64,000 nt of DNA from Lolium rigidum (GCF_022539505.1 NC_061511.1:34606620-34670619), one strand, 5' to 3'. Numbered from the stretch's first letter, positions 21,901 through 34,210 are shown. The notes: generated from the letters alone by a model not told the origin. Numbers and translations: made by a program.

Positions 21901-23801
21901 CATTTGCGGCAGCCGAATACTGAGCGCATCCTTACTTCCAGCCGTTACTATTGCGCATAACCATGTTTTCTCAGATCTTTCCATCCATTCGCTGAATATC
22001 GCGATGCACGTCGCCTGTTCGGCAAGAGAGAGACCGGTTGGGATATTATTATTGTTGCATATTACATTAGTCGCCATTCGCCACGATTCACGGCGGAAGC
22101 TCGCTTGACATATATCCGCTATGAAAGCATTGCCGTCACGATGCCGATTATCGTTGTCCATACGAACGCCGCAAGATGGACGTTCGCTGAGAATCAAAGC
22201 CAGAAACCGGGCAAATGCTTACTTTCTTCCAGACTCAGTACGTGCCAGCATGGAGGTATCTCATTGTATCATTCCCGGCGTTCGATGCGTAGGCCAGCAC
22301 GATCCGCAGAACCGTTGAGAGGCGGCTAACTGTTAGCATAGCGCGATTCGGGCAACTGAAGAGTGGCTGGCGATGTCATATACCTTTATTATCATCGACG
22401 TGGTCAACACCATGTTTTGAAATAAGTCTTGCTGACGAATATAATAACGATGCTTCATGGTGCCTTTTTATTTAATGAGTTCAGTCACTGCCCTTCGCTG
22501 AACGACTGATGAATCGCATCGATTCCATTACACTGCACATTGGCACTTGGTTATCATTCGCGCCGATCATTCATCCATTGAGATCATCAACACAGTTGAG
22601 GCATCAGCCATTTCGTAATATTTCAACAGCCTTATTTGATTTATCAACTATTGTCACTATTGCAAACACTGTTGATCGTCCGAGTTCGTTCACTGGTGTC
22701 TTGCCTGCACCACTGTTCATCCGAACATTCGATCAGCCGCCATTAACATGCGTTTGAATAGTATGGCCACTCCGCATTGCTCTGACCTAACCAGCGCCAG
22801 GTGACGCACGATTACGCTCCGACGTTGATCATTACCTCCATGTCCACGTCATCATCATCGATTTATTGACCACGCGATGCAACACTGAGCCGAACCAACC
22901 CACAACAAAGATCGGCCGCACCAGCGCGCTCAGCAAGATTTTCGTCGCAAGCCGCATTGAACGAAGCGAAAGTCGATAAAGGTAGAAACATCGGGGCGAG
23001 CGCTGTCTGCGTTCCCCGGTCATGCCGGACGAGGGGTTCTTCGCGTCGCCGCCGCGATCGTTTCTTCGCTGAATGTTAAACTCCTTCAGCATCGAGCGTA
23101 ACCGATGTGGCCGTCAGCTACCACTGAGACCCCCGTCTTTATCCTGTATCGCCATGATCGCCGAAGGATGAAATGGTAAACACCGATCATGGGTCCATAG
23201 CTGGGATATACCACAGACAATGAAGCCTGATCAAGATCGTTCATCGGGTAATGACATAGTGTGCCAGGTGATCCCTGGAGGTTGGCAATATGCCATGCCA
23301 ATTACCCGCCATACTATGTTGTTTATGATCTGTGATGTACCGCTATTAGCAGAGTCGCGCTGCTTTCCACGAAGAGACATCGATAGCGGTTCACTGAATC
23401 GACGCCGACGCAGCCTACGTCAGGATGGGTCAGTTACCACTAGATCGTTACGTCCGGGTTCTGAAGATCAGGATGTTCAAACACGATGCCAGCGTTCAAG
23501 CGATTTACAGCCGATTACATCATTGCTCAATATCGGCAGTTCGATGATAACCGGCGCGATTTTACTGCCGGATAGCGTATTTCGCCGCACGCCCACGTCA
23601 TGACATGTACGCATTGCCATGCCCTGCCGCTTTATCTATGGAGAGACGAGAATCGACCTCGGCCCTACTTGTTGACGCACTAATGGCAATATTTTACTAT
23701 TTTCTCAAGAACATCTTCCGATAATATGAAAGACCATTATAGAAGGGAGTGAGATTGACAACCTCACTATTTCGTTGGGGCAAAGTACTTGGGTTGTGCA
23801 G
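18951..23801 (+). other. Corrupted inverted copy of element B (probable fold-back artefact)
   Basis: At first sight non-plant, with no ORFs and bacterial-looking words. However, anchors line up in inverted order with element B: 19148-19172 (GGGATCCGATGGATAGAGAA) with about 29940-29970; 20200-20235 (GGTCCGTATTCTTATCG) with about 28625-28660; 20446-20500 with about 28270-28325; 21285-21330 with about 27200-27230; 21410-21432 (TTTGAATAAAATGATCC) with about 27025-27045; about 22815-22865 (LTR start) with 25220-25279; and 23749-23801 with 23841-23898. The block is about three quarters as long as its partner, as expected from many deletions. It carries B's unusual ORF, not D's Gag, so it mirrors B itself. 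No gene should be called in it. Confidence 0.8.
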
Positions 23802-23898
23802 TGCGGCGCAACACCGGAGATTCCGGCGCCAACGTGGAACCTGCACAACACAACCAAAGTACTTTGCCCCAACGAAATAGTGAGGTTGTCAATCTCAC
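23749..23898. repeat. Inverted repeat at the fold-back junction
   Basis: Arms 23749-23801 and 23841-23898 are near-perfect reverse complements (core TTGACAACCTCACTATTTCG), separated by 39 bases. It is the only part of the mirrored block with high identity, and the sequence switches here from plus- to minus-oriented LTR. Confidence 0.93.
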
Positions 23899-25279
23899 CA
23901 GGCTTGCTTGTAACAAAGGATTAACCGTATTATGTGGAAGATGATTGTTTGCGAGAAAATAGTAAAACAAGTATTGCGAGTAGATTGTATGCGATGTAAA
24001 GAATAGGACCGGGGTCCACGAGTTCACTAGAGGTGTCTCTCCCATAAGATAAAAGCATGTTGGGTGAACAAATTACGGTCGGGCAATTGACAAATAGAGA
24101 GGGCATAACAATGCACATACATGTCATGATAAATATAGTGAGATTTAATTGGGCATTACGACAAAGTACATAGACCGCTATCCGACATGCATCTATGCCT
24201 AAAAAGTCCACCTTCAGGTTATCATCCGAACCCCTTCCAGTATTAAGTTGCAAAACAACAGACAATTGCATTAAGTATGGTGCGTAATGTAATCAACAAC
24301 TACATCCTTAGACATAGCATCAATGTTTTAGGCATACAATCTTAGAACTTAGACATAGCATCCTAGTGGCAACAGCACATCCACAACCTTAGAACTTTCT
24401 GTCACTGTCCCAGATTCAATGGAGGCATGAACCCACTATCGAGCATAAATACTCCCTCTTGGAGTTAAGAGCAAAAACTTGGCCAGAGCCTCTACTAATA
24501 ACGGAGAGCATGCAAGATCATAAACAACACATAGGTAATAACTTGATAATTAACATAACATAGTATTCTCTATCCATCGGATCCCGACAAACACAACATA
24601 TAGTATTACGGATAGATGATCTTGATCATGTTAGGCAGCTCACAAGATCCGACAATGAAGCACAATGAGGAGAAGACAACCATCTAGCTACTGCTATGGA
24701 CCCATAGTCCAGGGGTGAACTACTCACTCATCACTCCGGAGGCGACCATGGCGGTGAAGAGTCCTCCGGGAGATGAATCCCCTCTCCGGCAGGGTGCCGG
24801 AGGAGATCTCCAGAATCCCCGAGATGGGATTGGCGGCGGCGGCGTCTCAGTAAGGTTTTCCGTATCGTGGCTCTCGGTACTGGGGGTTTCGCGACGGAGG
24901 CTATTTGTAGGCGGAAGGGCAGGTAAAGAGGCGGCACGAGGGGCCCACACCATAGGTCGGCGCGGCCGAGGGCACGGGCCGCGCCGCCCTGGTGTTGCGC
25001 CACCTCGTGGCCCCACTTCGACTCTCCTTCGGTCTTCGGAAGCTTCGTGGCAAAATAGGACCACTGGGCGTTGATTTCGTCCAATTCCGAGAATATTTTG
25101 TTACTAGGATTTCGAAACCAAAAACAGCGAGAAAACAACAACCGGCTCTTCGGCATCTTGTTAATAGGTTAGTTCCGGAAAATGCACGAATATGACATAA
25201 AGTGTGCATAAAACATGTAGATATCATCAATAATGTGGCATGGAACATAAGAAATTATCGATACGTCGGAGACGTATCA
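23802..25279 (-). repeat. 3' LTR of element B, truncated at the junction
   Basis: Starts (minus strand) TGATACGTCTCCGACGTATC at 25279 and follows the 5' LTR until the fold-back point; about 110 terminal bases are missing compared with 29062-30654. Confidence 0.88.
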
Positions 25280-27869
25280 GCATCCCCAAGCTTAGTTCTC
25301 GCTCGTCCCGAGCGAGGTAAAACGATAACAAAGATAATTTCCGGAGTGACATGCCATCATAACCTTGATCATACTATTTGTAAACATATGTAATGAATGC
25401 AGCGATCAAAACAATGGTAATGACATGAGTAAACTAGTGAATCATAAAGCAAAGACTTTTCATGAATAGTACTTCAAGACAAGCATCAATAAGTCTTGCA
25501 TAAGAGTTAACTCATAAAGCAATAAATCAAATTAAAGGTATTGAAGCAACACAAAGGAAGATTAAGTTTCACCGGTTGCTTTCAACTTGTAACATGTATA
25601 TCTCATGGATAATTGTCAACATAGAGTGATATAACAAGTGCAATATGCAAGTATGTAGGAATCAATGCACGGTTCACACAAGTGTTTGCTTCTTGAGGTG
25701 GAGAGAGATAGGTGAACTGACTCAACATAAAAGTAAAAAGAATGGTCCTTCAAAGAGGAAAGCATCGATTGCTATATTTGTGCTAGAGCTTTTATTTTGA
25801 AAACATGAAACAATTTTGTCAATGGTAGTAATAAAGCATATGAGTTATGTAAATTATATCTTACAAGTTGCAAGCCTCATGCATACTATACTAATAGTGC
25901 CCGCACCTTGTCCTAATTAGCTTGGACTACCGGATCATTGCAATACACATGTTTTAACCAAGTGTCACAATGGGGTACCTCCATGCCGCCTGTACAAAGG
26001 TCTAAGGAGAAAGCTCGCATTTTGGATTTCTCGCTTTTGATTATTCTCAACTTAGACATCCATACCGGGACAACATGGACAACAGATAATGGACTCCTCT
26101 TTAATGCATAAGCATGTGGCAACAATTATTATTCTCATATGAGATTGAGGATATATGTCCAAAACTGAAACTTCCACCATGAATCATGGCTTTAGTTAGC
26201 GGCCCAATGTTCTTCTCTAACAATATGTATGCTCCAACCATTAAGGTGGTAGATCTCTCTTACTTCGGACAAGACGGACATGCATAGCAACTCACATGAT
26301 ATTCAACAAAGAATAGTTGATGGCGTCCCCAGAAACATGGTTATCGCACAACAAGCAACTTAATAAGAGATAAAGTGCATAAGTACATATTCAATACCAC
26401 AATAGTTTTTAAGCTATTTGTCCCATGAGCTATATATTGCAAAGGCGAATGATGGAATTTTAAAGGTAGCACTCAAGCAATTTACTTTGGAATGGCGGAG
26501 AAATACCATGTAGTAGGTAGGTATGGTGGACACAAATGGCATAGTGGTTGGCTCAAGGATTTTGGATGCATGAGAAGTATTCCCTCTCGATACAAGGTTT
26601 AGGCTAGCAAGGTTTATTTGAAACAAACACAAGGATGAACGGTGCAGAAAAACTCACATAAAAGACATATTGTAAACATTATAAGACTCTACACCGTCTT
26701 CCTTGTTGTTCAAAACTCAATACTAGATATTACCTAGACTTTCGAGAGACCAAATATGCAAACCAAATTAGCAAGCTCTATGTGTTTCTTCATTAATGGG
26801 TGCAAAGTATATGATGCAAGAGCTTAAACATGAGCACAAAAATTGCCAAGTATCAAATTATTCAAGACATTTTAGAATTACTACATGTAGCATTTCCCAA
26901 TTTCAACCATATAACAATTTAACGAAGAAGAAACTTCGCCATGAATACTATGAGTAAAGCCTAAGGACATATTTGTCCATATGCAACAATGGAGCGTGTC
27001 TCTCTCCCATACAGTGAATGCTAGGATCCATTTTATTCAAACAAAAACAAAAACAAAAACAAACCGACGCTCCAAGCAAAGTACATAAGATGTGACGGAA
27101 TAAAAATATAGTCTCAGGGGAGGAACCTGATAATGTTGTCGATGAAGAAGGGGATGCCTTGGGCATCCCAAAGCTTAGACGCTTGAGTCTTCTTAGAATA
27201 TGCAGGGGTGAACCACCGGGGCATCCCCAAGCTTAGAGCTTTCACTCTCCTTGATGATATTGCATCATACTCCTCTCTTGATCCTTGAAAACTTCCTCCA
27301 CACCAAACTCGAAACAACTCATTAGAGGGTTAGTGGACAATAAAAATTAACATGTTCAGAGGTGACACAATCATTCTTAACACTTCTGGACATTGCATAA
27401 AGCTACTGGAAATTAATGGATCAAAGAAATTCATCCAACATAGCAAAAGAGGCAATGCGAAATAAAAGGCAGAATCTGTCAAAACAGAACAGTCAGTAAA
27501 GATTGATTTTATTGAGGCACCAGACTTGCTCAAATGAAAATTCCTAAATTGAATGAAAGTTGCGTACATATCTGAGGATCACGCACGTAAATTGGCTTAA
27601 TTTTCTGAGCTACCTACAGGGAGGCAGGTCGAAATTCGTGACAGCAAAGAAATCTGAAACTGCGCAGTAATCCAAATCTAGTATGAACTTTACTATCAAA
27701 GACTTTACTTGGCACAACAAAACACAAAACTAAGATAAGGAGAGGTTGCTACAGTAGTAAAAAACTTCCAAGACTCAAATATAAAACAAAAATACTGTAG
27801 TAAAAACATGGGTTGTCTCCCATAAGCGCTTTTCTTTAACGCCTTTCAGCTAGGCGCAGAAAGTGTGTA
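25280..27869 (-). other. Long non-coding 3' internal region of element B
   Basis: The complement is collinear with 38908-41502 of element D. It ends against the LTR with the hairpin at 25298-25316 and the motif CTAAGCTTGGGGATGC (25295-25280). Further copies of the motif lie near 27178-27162 (one base altered) and 27236-27219. No coding signal. Confidence 0.75.
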
Positions 27870-28742
27870 TCAAGTGTTATCAAGAGATGAAGCATCGACA
27901 TTACCTTGGGCTTTACCCTTACCTTTCTTGTTCTTTTTCTTACTCTTTGGCTTAGGGAATATATGGCTACCCCCGGGTGTAGAGGTGAATTTTAGGGTGC
28001 CTTCTCTCATGTCTATGACTGCTCCCAATAGTTTCAGCAGGGATCTTCCGAGTGTGATTTGTCCTGTTCATGCGCATTCAATGACAAGATAATCAATGGA
28101 TATTGTTCTCCCAAGAATGGTTGTATGCACACCCGCAGCTATTCCTCTAGGAATTATAACAGAGTTATCAATAAGAGTTATTCCTTCTCCCCCTTCAGCG
28201 AATTCCCAAAGTTTCAAAGATTTATGAATACTCTTAGGCATTAGGCAAAATTCAGTCATAATATCACAATTAGCATGGAGAGTTTGATCACCTATGACAA
28301 TTTTAATAGTAGGATCCCATAATGAAGGTTCAGAGTACACTAAAACTTGATCAAGACGGTTACGAATATATCCATAATTTTCATTTAAGCGAGATGCACT
28401 TGTCTCAAGAGTGTTTAATCTATTATAAATGCTAATAAGGGCTGAATCAAAGTTATTAGCTGAATCATGTGATGCAACAAACTTCTTTATGGCATTAAAA
28501 GCTTGATCCCCATTGCAATGAAGGAAATCTCCTCCCACTAGAGTATCCAAGGCATATCTATAGCGAATCATAAGACCAAAATAAAAATTACTAAGGAGCA
28601 AGCTTAGAGTCATTTGAGGTTCAGTTTTTCGATAAGAAGTAAAAATTCTGGACCAAGCATCTTTAAAACTCTCCTCATCCCCTTGTTTAAAAGTGAAGAC
28701 TAATTCCTCAGGTGAAGAAGTAACAGGTACAGAGCTAGACAT
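27870..28742 (-). pseudogene. Reduced Gag/protease-like ORF of element B with one in-frame stop
   Basis: The frame runs from ATG at 28742 to TGA at 27870-27872, 290 codons, with a single internal TGA at 28068-28070; similarity continues past it in the same frame. Residues about 10-60 (EELVFTFKQGDEESFKDAW) recall a Gag core. Residues about 150-200 (NCDIMTEFCLMPKSIHKSL) sit where element D has a retropepsin DLGASISVMP, but without the catalytic Asp-x-Gly. After the stop there is GRSLLKLLGAVIDM, matching D's GRPFLRTIGAIIDM. Both proteins end in SSLDNT. The product is about 290 residues against about 700 for D, so B looks like a deletion derivative. It is probably inactive as a protease. Confidence 0.65.
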
Positions 28743-28949
28743 GATAACAAAAGTAAACTAAATGCAAGTAACTAATTTTTGTGTGTTTTTGATATAGAGT
28801 GCAAGACAGTAAATAAAGTAAAGCTAGCAACTAATTTTTTTGTGTTTTGATATAATGCAGCAAACAAAGTAGTAAATAAAATAAAACAAGACAAAAACAA
28901 AGTAAAGAGATTGGGAAGTGGAGACTCCCCTTGCAGCGTGTCTTGATCT

Positions 28950-28966
28950 CCCCGGCAACGGCGCCA
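28950..28966 (-). other. Second primer-binding site copy in element B
   Basis: On the minus strand TGGCGCCGTTGCCGGGG, an exact match to the tRNA-Asp type site. It lies 85 bases inside the copy next to the LTR, in a duplicated stretch that also carries part of the LTR end (GCGTGTAGTTGACG at 28983-28996). Confidence 0.85.
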
Positions 28967-29034
28967 GAAATTTGCTTGCTGGCGTGTAGTTGACGTGGGA
29001 GTTAGAAATCTTTGTGGTGTAGCTTTTCTTCATT

Positions 29035-29051
29035 CCCCGGCAACGGCGCCA
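29035..29051 (-). other. Primer-binding site of element B (tRNA-Asp type)
   Basis: On the minus strand TGGCGCCGTTGCCGGGG, exactly complementary to the 3' end of plant tRNA-Asp, ten bases after the LTR end at 29062. Confidence 0.88.
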
Positions 29052-29061
29052 GAGATTTTCT

Positions 29062-30654
29062 TGATGCGTGTAGTTGACACGTCCGTTGGGAACCCCAAGA
29101 GAAAGGTGTGATGCGCACAGCGGCAAGTTTCTCTCAGTAAGAAACCAAGGTTTAATCGAACCAGTAGGAGTCAAGAAGCACGTTGAAGGTTGATGGCGGC
29201 GGGATGTAGTGCGGCGCAACACCGGAGATTCCGGCGCCAACGTGGAACCCGCACAACACAACCAAAGTACTTTGCCCCAACGAAACAATGAGGTTGTCAA
29301 TCTCACCGGCTTGCTGTAACAAAGGATTAACCGTATTGTGTGGAAGATGATTGTTTGCGAGAAAATAGTAAAACAAGTATTGCGAGTAGATTGTATGCGA
29401 TGTAAAGAATAGGACCGGGGTCCACGGTTCACTAGAGGTGTCTCTCCCATAAGATAAAAGCATGTTGGGTGAACAAATTACAGTCGGGCAATTGACAAAT
29501 AGAGAGGGCATAACAATGCACATACATGTCATGATAAATATAGTGAGATTTAATTGGGCATTACGACAAAGTACATAGACCGCTATCCGGCATGCATCTA
29601 TGCCTAAAAAGTCCACCTTCGGGTTATCATCCGAACCCCTTCCGGTATTAAGTTGCAAAACAACGAGACAATTGCATTAAGTATGGTGCGTAATGTAATC
29701 AACAACTACATCCTTAGACATAGCATCAATGTTTTATCCCTAGTGGCAACAGCACATCCACAACCTTAGAACTTTACGTCATCGTCCCGAGATTCAATGG
29801 AGGCATGAACCCACTATCGAGCATAAATACTCCCTCTTGGAGTTAAGAGCAAAAACTTGGCCGAGCCTCTACTAATAACGGAGAGCATGCAAGATCATAA
29901 ACAACACATAGGTAATAACTTGATAATTAACATAACATAGTATTCTCTATCCATCGGATCCCGACAAACACAACATATAGTATTACGGATAGATGATCTT
30001 GATCATGTTAGGCAGCTCACAAGATCCGACAATGAAGCACAATGAGGAGAAGACAACCATCTAGCTACTGCTATGGACCCATAGTCCGGGGGTGAACTAC
30101 TCACTCATCACTCCGGAGGCGACCATGGCGGTGAAGAGTCCTCCGGGAGATGAATCCCCTCTCCGGCGGGGTGCCGGAGGAGATCTCCAGAATCCCCCGA
30201 GATGGGATTGGCGGCGGCGTCTCGGTAAGGTTTTCCGTATCGTGGCTCTCGGTGCGGGGGTTTCGCGACGGAGGCTATTTGTAGGCGGAAGGGCGAGGTA
30301 AAGAGGCGGCACGTGGGGCCCACACCATAGGTCGGCGCGGCCAGGGCCTGGGCCGCGCCGCCCTGGTGTTGCGCCACCTCGTGGCCCCACTTCGACTCTC
30401 CTTCGGTCTTCTGGAAGCTTCGTGGTAAAATAGGACCCTGGGCGTTGATTTCGTCCAATTCCGTGAATATTTCGTTACTAGGATTTACGAAACCAAAAAC
30501 AGCGAGAAAACAACAAGCGGCTCTTCGGCATCTTGTTAATAGGTTAGTTCCGGAAAATGCATGAATATGACATAAAGTGTGCATAAAACATGTAGATATC
30601 ATCAATAATGTGGCATGGAACATAAGAAATTATCGATACGTCGGAGACGTATCA
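29062..30654 (-). repeat. 5' LTR of element B
   Basis: Reads TGATACGTCTCCGACGTATC at 30654 and ends CGCATCA at 29062, about 1.59 kb. Differs from the 3' copy mainly by one-base changes at CAG/CTG sites. Confidence 0.9.
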
Positions 30655-33600
30655 CCATCTCAGTCTCAATGGCATAGTCGGCTAGGTCATCATTCTCTAG
30701 TTATTGTTACGCAAATTATAAGCAAGCATAAACTCCCTTGTGAGATAGCAGTACTATTTCAGTTTGTGATCCGTGTCAACAGGCTAAGAGTCATCAGCTT
30801 CCCTATCCTATTTCCACCAGTGTATCTACACTTCCCCTGCAGTTAGTTTTCTCTGATGTATGGGGTCCTGCACCTACTTCTGTTGGTCGTCGTGATTATT
30901 ATGTAAGCTTTATCGATGATTATAGTAAATTTACTTGGATTTACTTGCTTAAGAAAAAGTCTGATGCCTTTGATGCCTTTGTCAAGTTTCAAAAACTTGT
31001 TGAGCGTAAGTTTGACAGAAAGATCCTTACTGTCCAATCTGACTAGGGAGGTGAATATGTTAAATTGAATTCCCTTTTCCAAAAAATAAGAAATATCTCA
31101 TCATGTTTCATGTCCATATGCCCACCAATAGAATGGATCTGCTGAGCGAAAACATCGCCAGATTGTTGAGGTTGGCCTTGCTCTTCTTGCACATGCTGGT
31201 ATGCCTTTAAAATTCCGGGATGAAGCTTTTCTTACAGCCACTTATCTCATTAATATGCTTCCTAGTAGAGTCATAAATAATGATACTCCAGTTCATCGCC
31301 TTCTTGGTACACATCCAAATTATTCATCACTTCGTGTCTTTGGCTGTGCATGTTGGCCTAATCTTCGTCCCTATAACAAACGCAAACTTGCGTTTCGCTC
31401 TAAACAATGTGTCTTTCTTGGTTATAGTCCACGTCACAAAGGTGTTAAATGTCTTGAAGTAGCAACTAGTAGAGTCTACATCTCTCGAGACGTTGTTTTG
31501 GATGAGTCTGTTTTTCCCTTCAAAACTTTACATCCTAATGCTGGTGCTCTTCTCCGCAAACAAATTCTTCTCCTTGATCCTTCCCTTCACAATTTTGAGG
31601 AGGGCAACGAATTATTTAGTGATCAAAATATGCAAACTACTCATGCTACTAACCCTGCTGTCAGCCCTCAGGTTCTACATGATGCAGGTCGTCAAGATGA
31701 AGCAGCAACTGAAAATTTGAGTCAAGACGGTGATTTGAGCCATTCTTACAGCTCTTTTGAATTCTCAGGTGAAAATAGCACCAGCGCGCGATCCCATGCA
31801 GATACTCTGGCAATATCATCATCGGGATCGGATCAGATCTCCTCGGATCCCGGGCAGCCCGCCCAGATTGCTGCCTCGCCTGCTGCGTCCGGCACGCGGG
31901 CGCGGGAACGCGGCGCCCCTTCCACGACGCGGTCCCCGTCTGGATCCTTTGTGGCCGCGATGCCTTCTGCTTCACCTCACTCCACGCAGTCGGCCACACC
32001 GTCGCCCAAACGCGCCTCTTCGGATCAGCTGCACCAGCCTGCCCCGACAACAGCAGGATCAGGTGCTACTCCTGACAGCGCCAGCAGCTCCGCAGCTCCC
32101 AGATCTTCTCCGCCCCAGCACAGTGTCACCCAGCCCGTGGCATCTCTTCCGCGTACACGTGCGTCTCGTGGCATTGTTAAACCTCGGGAATACAAGGATG
32201 GTACTGTACGCTGGCTTCTCTCACGCACTGCTGCTGAACTAACTAATCTTTCTTCTGCTTTGACTGATCCAAATTGGAAGGGAGCTATGGATGAAGAATT
32301 TGGGGCACTATGAACAATAATACATGGAGGTTGGTACCACCACATACAAGAAACAATGTTATTGACTGGCGGCGGATCTATAAAATCAAGCGTAAATCAG
32401 ATGGTACTATTGATAGATATAAGGCTAGGCTTGTAGCCAAATGATTCAAACAACGATATGGGATTGACTATGAGGATACTTTTAGTACTCTTGTCAAAAT
32501 TGCAACTGTTCGTCTTGTTCTGTCATTTTCTGTCTCTAGATCGAGCATGGAGCTTGCGACAGTTGGATGTCAAGAATGCGTTTCTTCATGGCGTTCTGGA
32601 AGAGGAGGTCTATATGCGACAACCACCTGGGTATGAAGACTCCACTCATCCAAACTATATTTGCAAACTTGACAAGGCACTCTATGGTCTGAAACAGGCA
32701 CCCCGGGCATGGTACTCTCGTTTGAGTTCCAAGTTATTGGCCCTTGGTTTTGTTGCTTCCAAGTCCGACACTTCATTATTTATCTATCGTAAGTTTAGGG
32801 TCACCATATTCATGCTTATCTATGTTGATGACATTATTGTTGCCAGTTCCTCTCAAGCAGCCACTAATGCCTTATTGAAAGATTTGAGTCATGAATTTTC
32901 TTTGAAAGATCTTGGAGATCTCAACTTCTTCTTAGGCATTGAGGTGCAGAAGGTTGCTAATGGAATTGTTCTTAGTCAGGCAAAATATGCTCAAGACATA
33001 CTGACACGGGTGGGCATGGTTAATTGCACTGGTGTGTCCACGCCACTCTCTTCGTCTGAAAAAATTACTGCTCAAGAGGGAGATTTGTTGGGTCCAGAAG
33101 ATAGCACCAACTATAGAAGCATGGTAGGTGCTTTGTAGTATCTTACTCTCACCCGTCCAGACATCTCCTATGCAGTAAATAAAGTGTGTCAGTATTTGCA
33201 TGCCCCCACTATTGTTCATTGGACTGCAGCCAAGCGTATTCTAAGGTATGTCAAGCATACAAGGACAGTTGGACTCATTTTTCTGAAGTCTTCCTCTACA
33301 CTTGTTAGTGCCTTCTCCGATGCAGATTGGGCAGGTTGTGTTGATGACCGTCGGTCCACGGGGGAATTTGCTGTGTTTTTTGGACAAACTTGATTTCCTG
33401 GAGTGCTAAAAAATAGGCTACAGTCTCATGATCAAGCACTGAAGCTGAGTACAAATCTGTAGCCAATGCAACATCTGAGATGATATGGGTTCAGCCTTTG
33501 CTTACTGAACTAGGGGTTCGATTGACTTAAACACCATGTTTATGGTGTGATAATATGGGTGCAACATATTTGTCAGCTAATCCAGTTTTTCATGCTAGGG

Positions 33601-33770
33601 CAAAGCATATAGAGATTGATTTTCATTTTGTGAGAGAACGAGTAATGAGGAAGCAGCTGGAGATACCGTTTATTCCCTCCAAAGATCAAGTTGCCGATGG
33701 TTTCACTAAGCCACTGTCAGTTCGAGCTTTTGAAAATTTCAAACATAATCTCAACTTTTCAAAGTTGTGA
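30655..33770 (+). pseudogene. Copia pol remnant: integrase, RT, RNase H
   Basis: In order: WHSRLGH with CDPCQQAKSHQLP (pre-integrase zinc-binding region, about 30670-30815); integrase FIDDYSKFTW near 30910 and a DDE-region SD*GGEY near 31040 in which a TAG replaces the expected Trp; integrase C-terminal part and a Ser/Pro-rich linker to 32313; RT with [20 protein letters not shown] near 32570, [12 protein letters not shown] near 32680 and catalytic YVDD near 32822; a TAG after MVGAL at 33136; RNase H motifs DADWAGC near 33320, STEAEY near 33440 and [11 protein letters not shown] near 33545. Several shifts, near 31115, 32330, 32440 and 33390, also break it. It cannot make a working polyprotein. 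Confidence 0.9.
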
Positions 33771-33781
33771 TTAAGGGAGGG

Positions 33782-33937
33782 TGTTAGAGATAGAGTTGTA
33801 TTAGAATCAAATAGCAAGGATCTATGAATCCTAACCATATACGTTGTACCGCATTGTACTCATATAAATAAACAGAGAACCAGACTCGGTGGTTATCCGA
33901 GTAGAACAAACCCTACCTGATCAATTACAAATTTACA
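33782..33937 (+). repeat. 3' LTR of the Copia element
   Basis: A purine tract AAGGGAGGG ends just before TGTTAGAGATAGAG at 33782. The LTR ends AATTTACA at 33937, giving a short 156-bp LTR of TG...CA form. It contains a TATA-like ATATAAATAAA near 33863. Confidence 0.8.
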
Positions 33938-34210
33938 GCTTCCACCGGTGTTCCCCAAACTCCCGAGGAAAACCAGCAACACACCACCATCCCTGCCGCC
34001 GTCTTCGACGCGGAGGGGGCCGCTGCTGCCACCGGGGGAGGCAGCGGGGGCGGCCAGGGGGTGGGGGGTGGAGGCGCCACCTAGGGTTTTGTGGAGGAGG
34101 GCGCCGCCAGAGACGCTCGGGAGGGAGCGCCTCGAGCGGTTTTAGTGGACGATGATTAATTAGCTCAATCGCTCTATTGTATTTGTTTGAAAATCAGATG
34201 GAATATTTGC
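33938..34210 (+). other. GC-rich flank followed by tandem-unit sequence
   Basis: Bases 33938-34140 are very GC-rich with no recognisable product. Bases 34153-34210 are the start of a tandem unit (TCAATCGCTCTATTG...) that continues at 44274 after the Harbinger-like insertion; similar starts lie at 45804 and 46161. Confidence 0.5.

Larger units (their letters stand above)
23802..30654 (-). mobile_element. LTR retrotransposon B, non-autonomous
   Basis: On the minus strand: 5' LTR 30654-29062, two primer-binding sites, a short ORF (28742-27870), a long non-coding 3' region, and a 3' LTR starting at 25279 that runs into the fold-back junction before its end. No RT, integrase or canonical Gag. It inserted into a Copia element whose 3' half starts at 30655. 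The other side of the insertion is not represented, so no target duplication can be tested. Confidence 0.88.
30655..33937 (+). mobile_element. Copia retrotransposon, 5' half missing
   Basis: Begins abruptly at the edge of element B inside the pre-integrase region and continues through integrase, RT and RNase H to a short 3' LTR. Integrase before RT defines the Copia order. The 5' LTR, gag and protease must lie on the other side of element B, which is not present in this assembly because of the fold-back. Confidence 0.9.

Noticed and set aside
18951..23760. Bacterial contamination or horizontal transfer suggested by words such as GCCGCC and GCCAGC and by lack of plant genes
   Set aside because: Collinear inverted match to element B over the whole stretch explains it; there is no bacterial ORF longer than about 127 codons and no operon structure.
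24715..25248. Several ORFs of 80-140 codons in the GC-rich centre of the LTRs (also at 10.4, 16.0, 30.1, 35.0, 41.6, 57.6 kb)
   Set aside because: They occur on both strands of every LTR copy and change length and frame between copies; LTR regulatory sequence, not genes.
28950..29051. A tRNA-Asp gene, because of perfect 17-base matches to its 3' end
   Set aside because: Only the 3' terminal segment is present, at the position of a primer-binding site next to an LTR; no cloverleaf.
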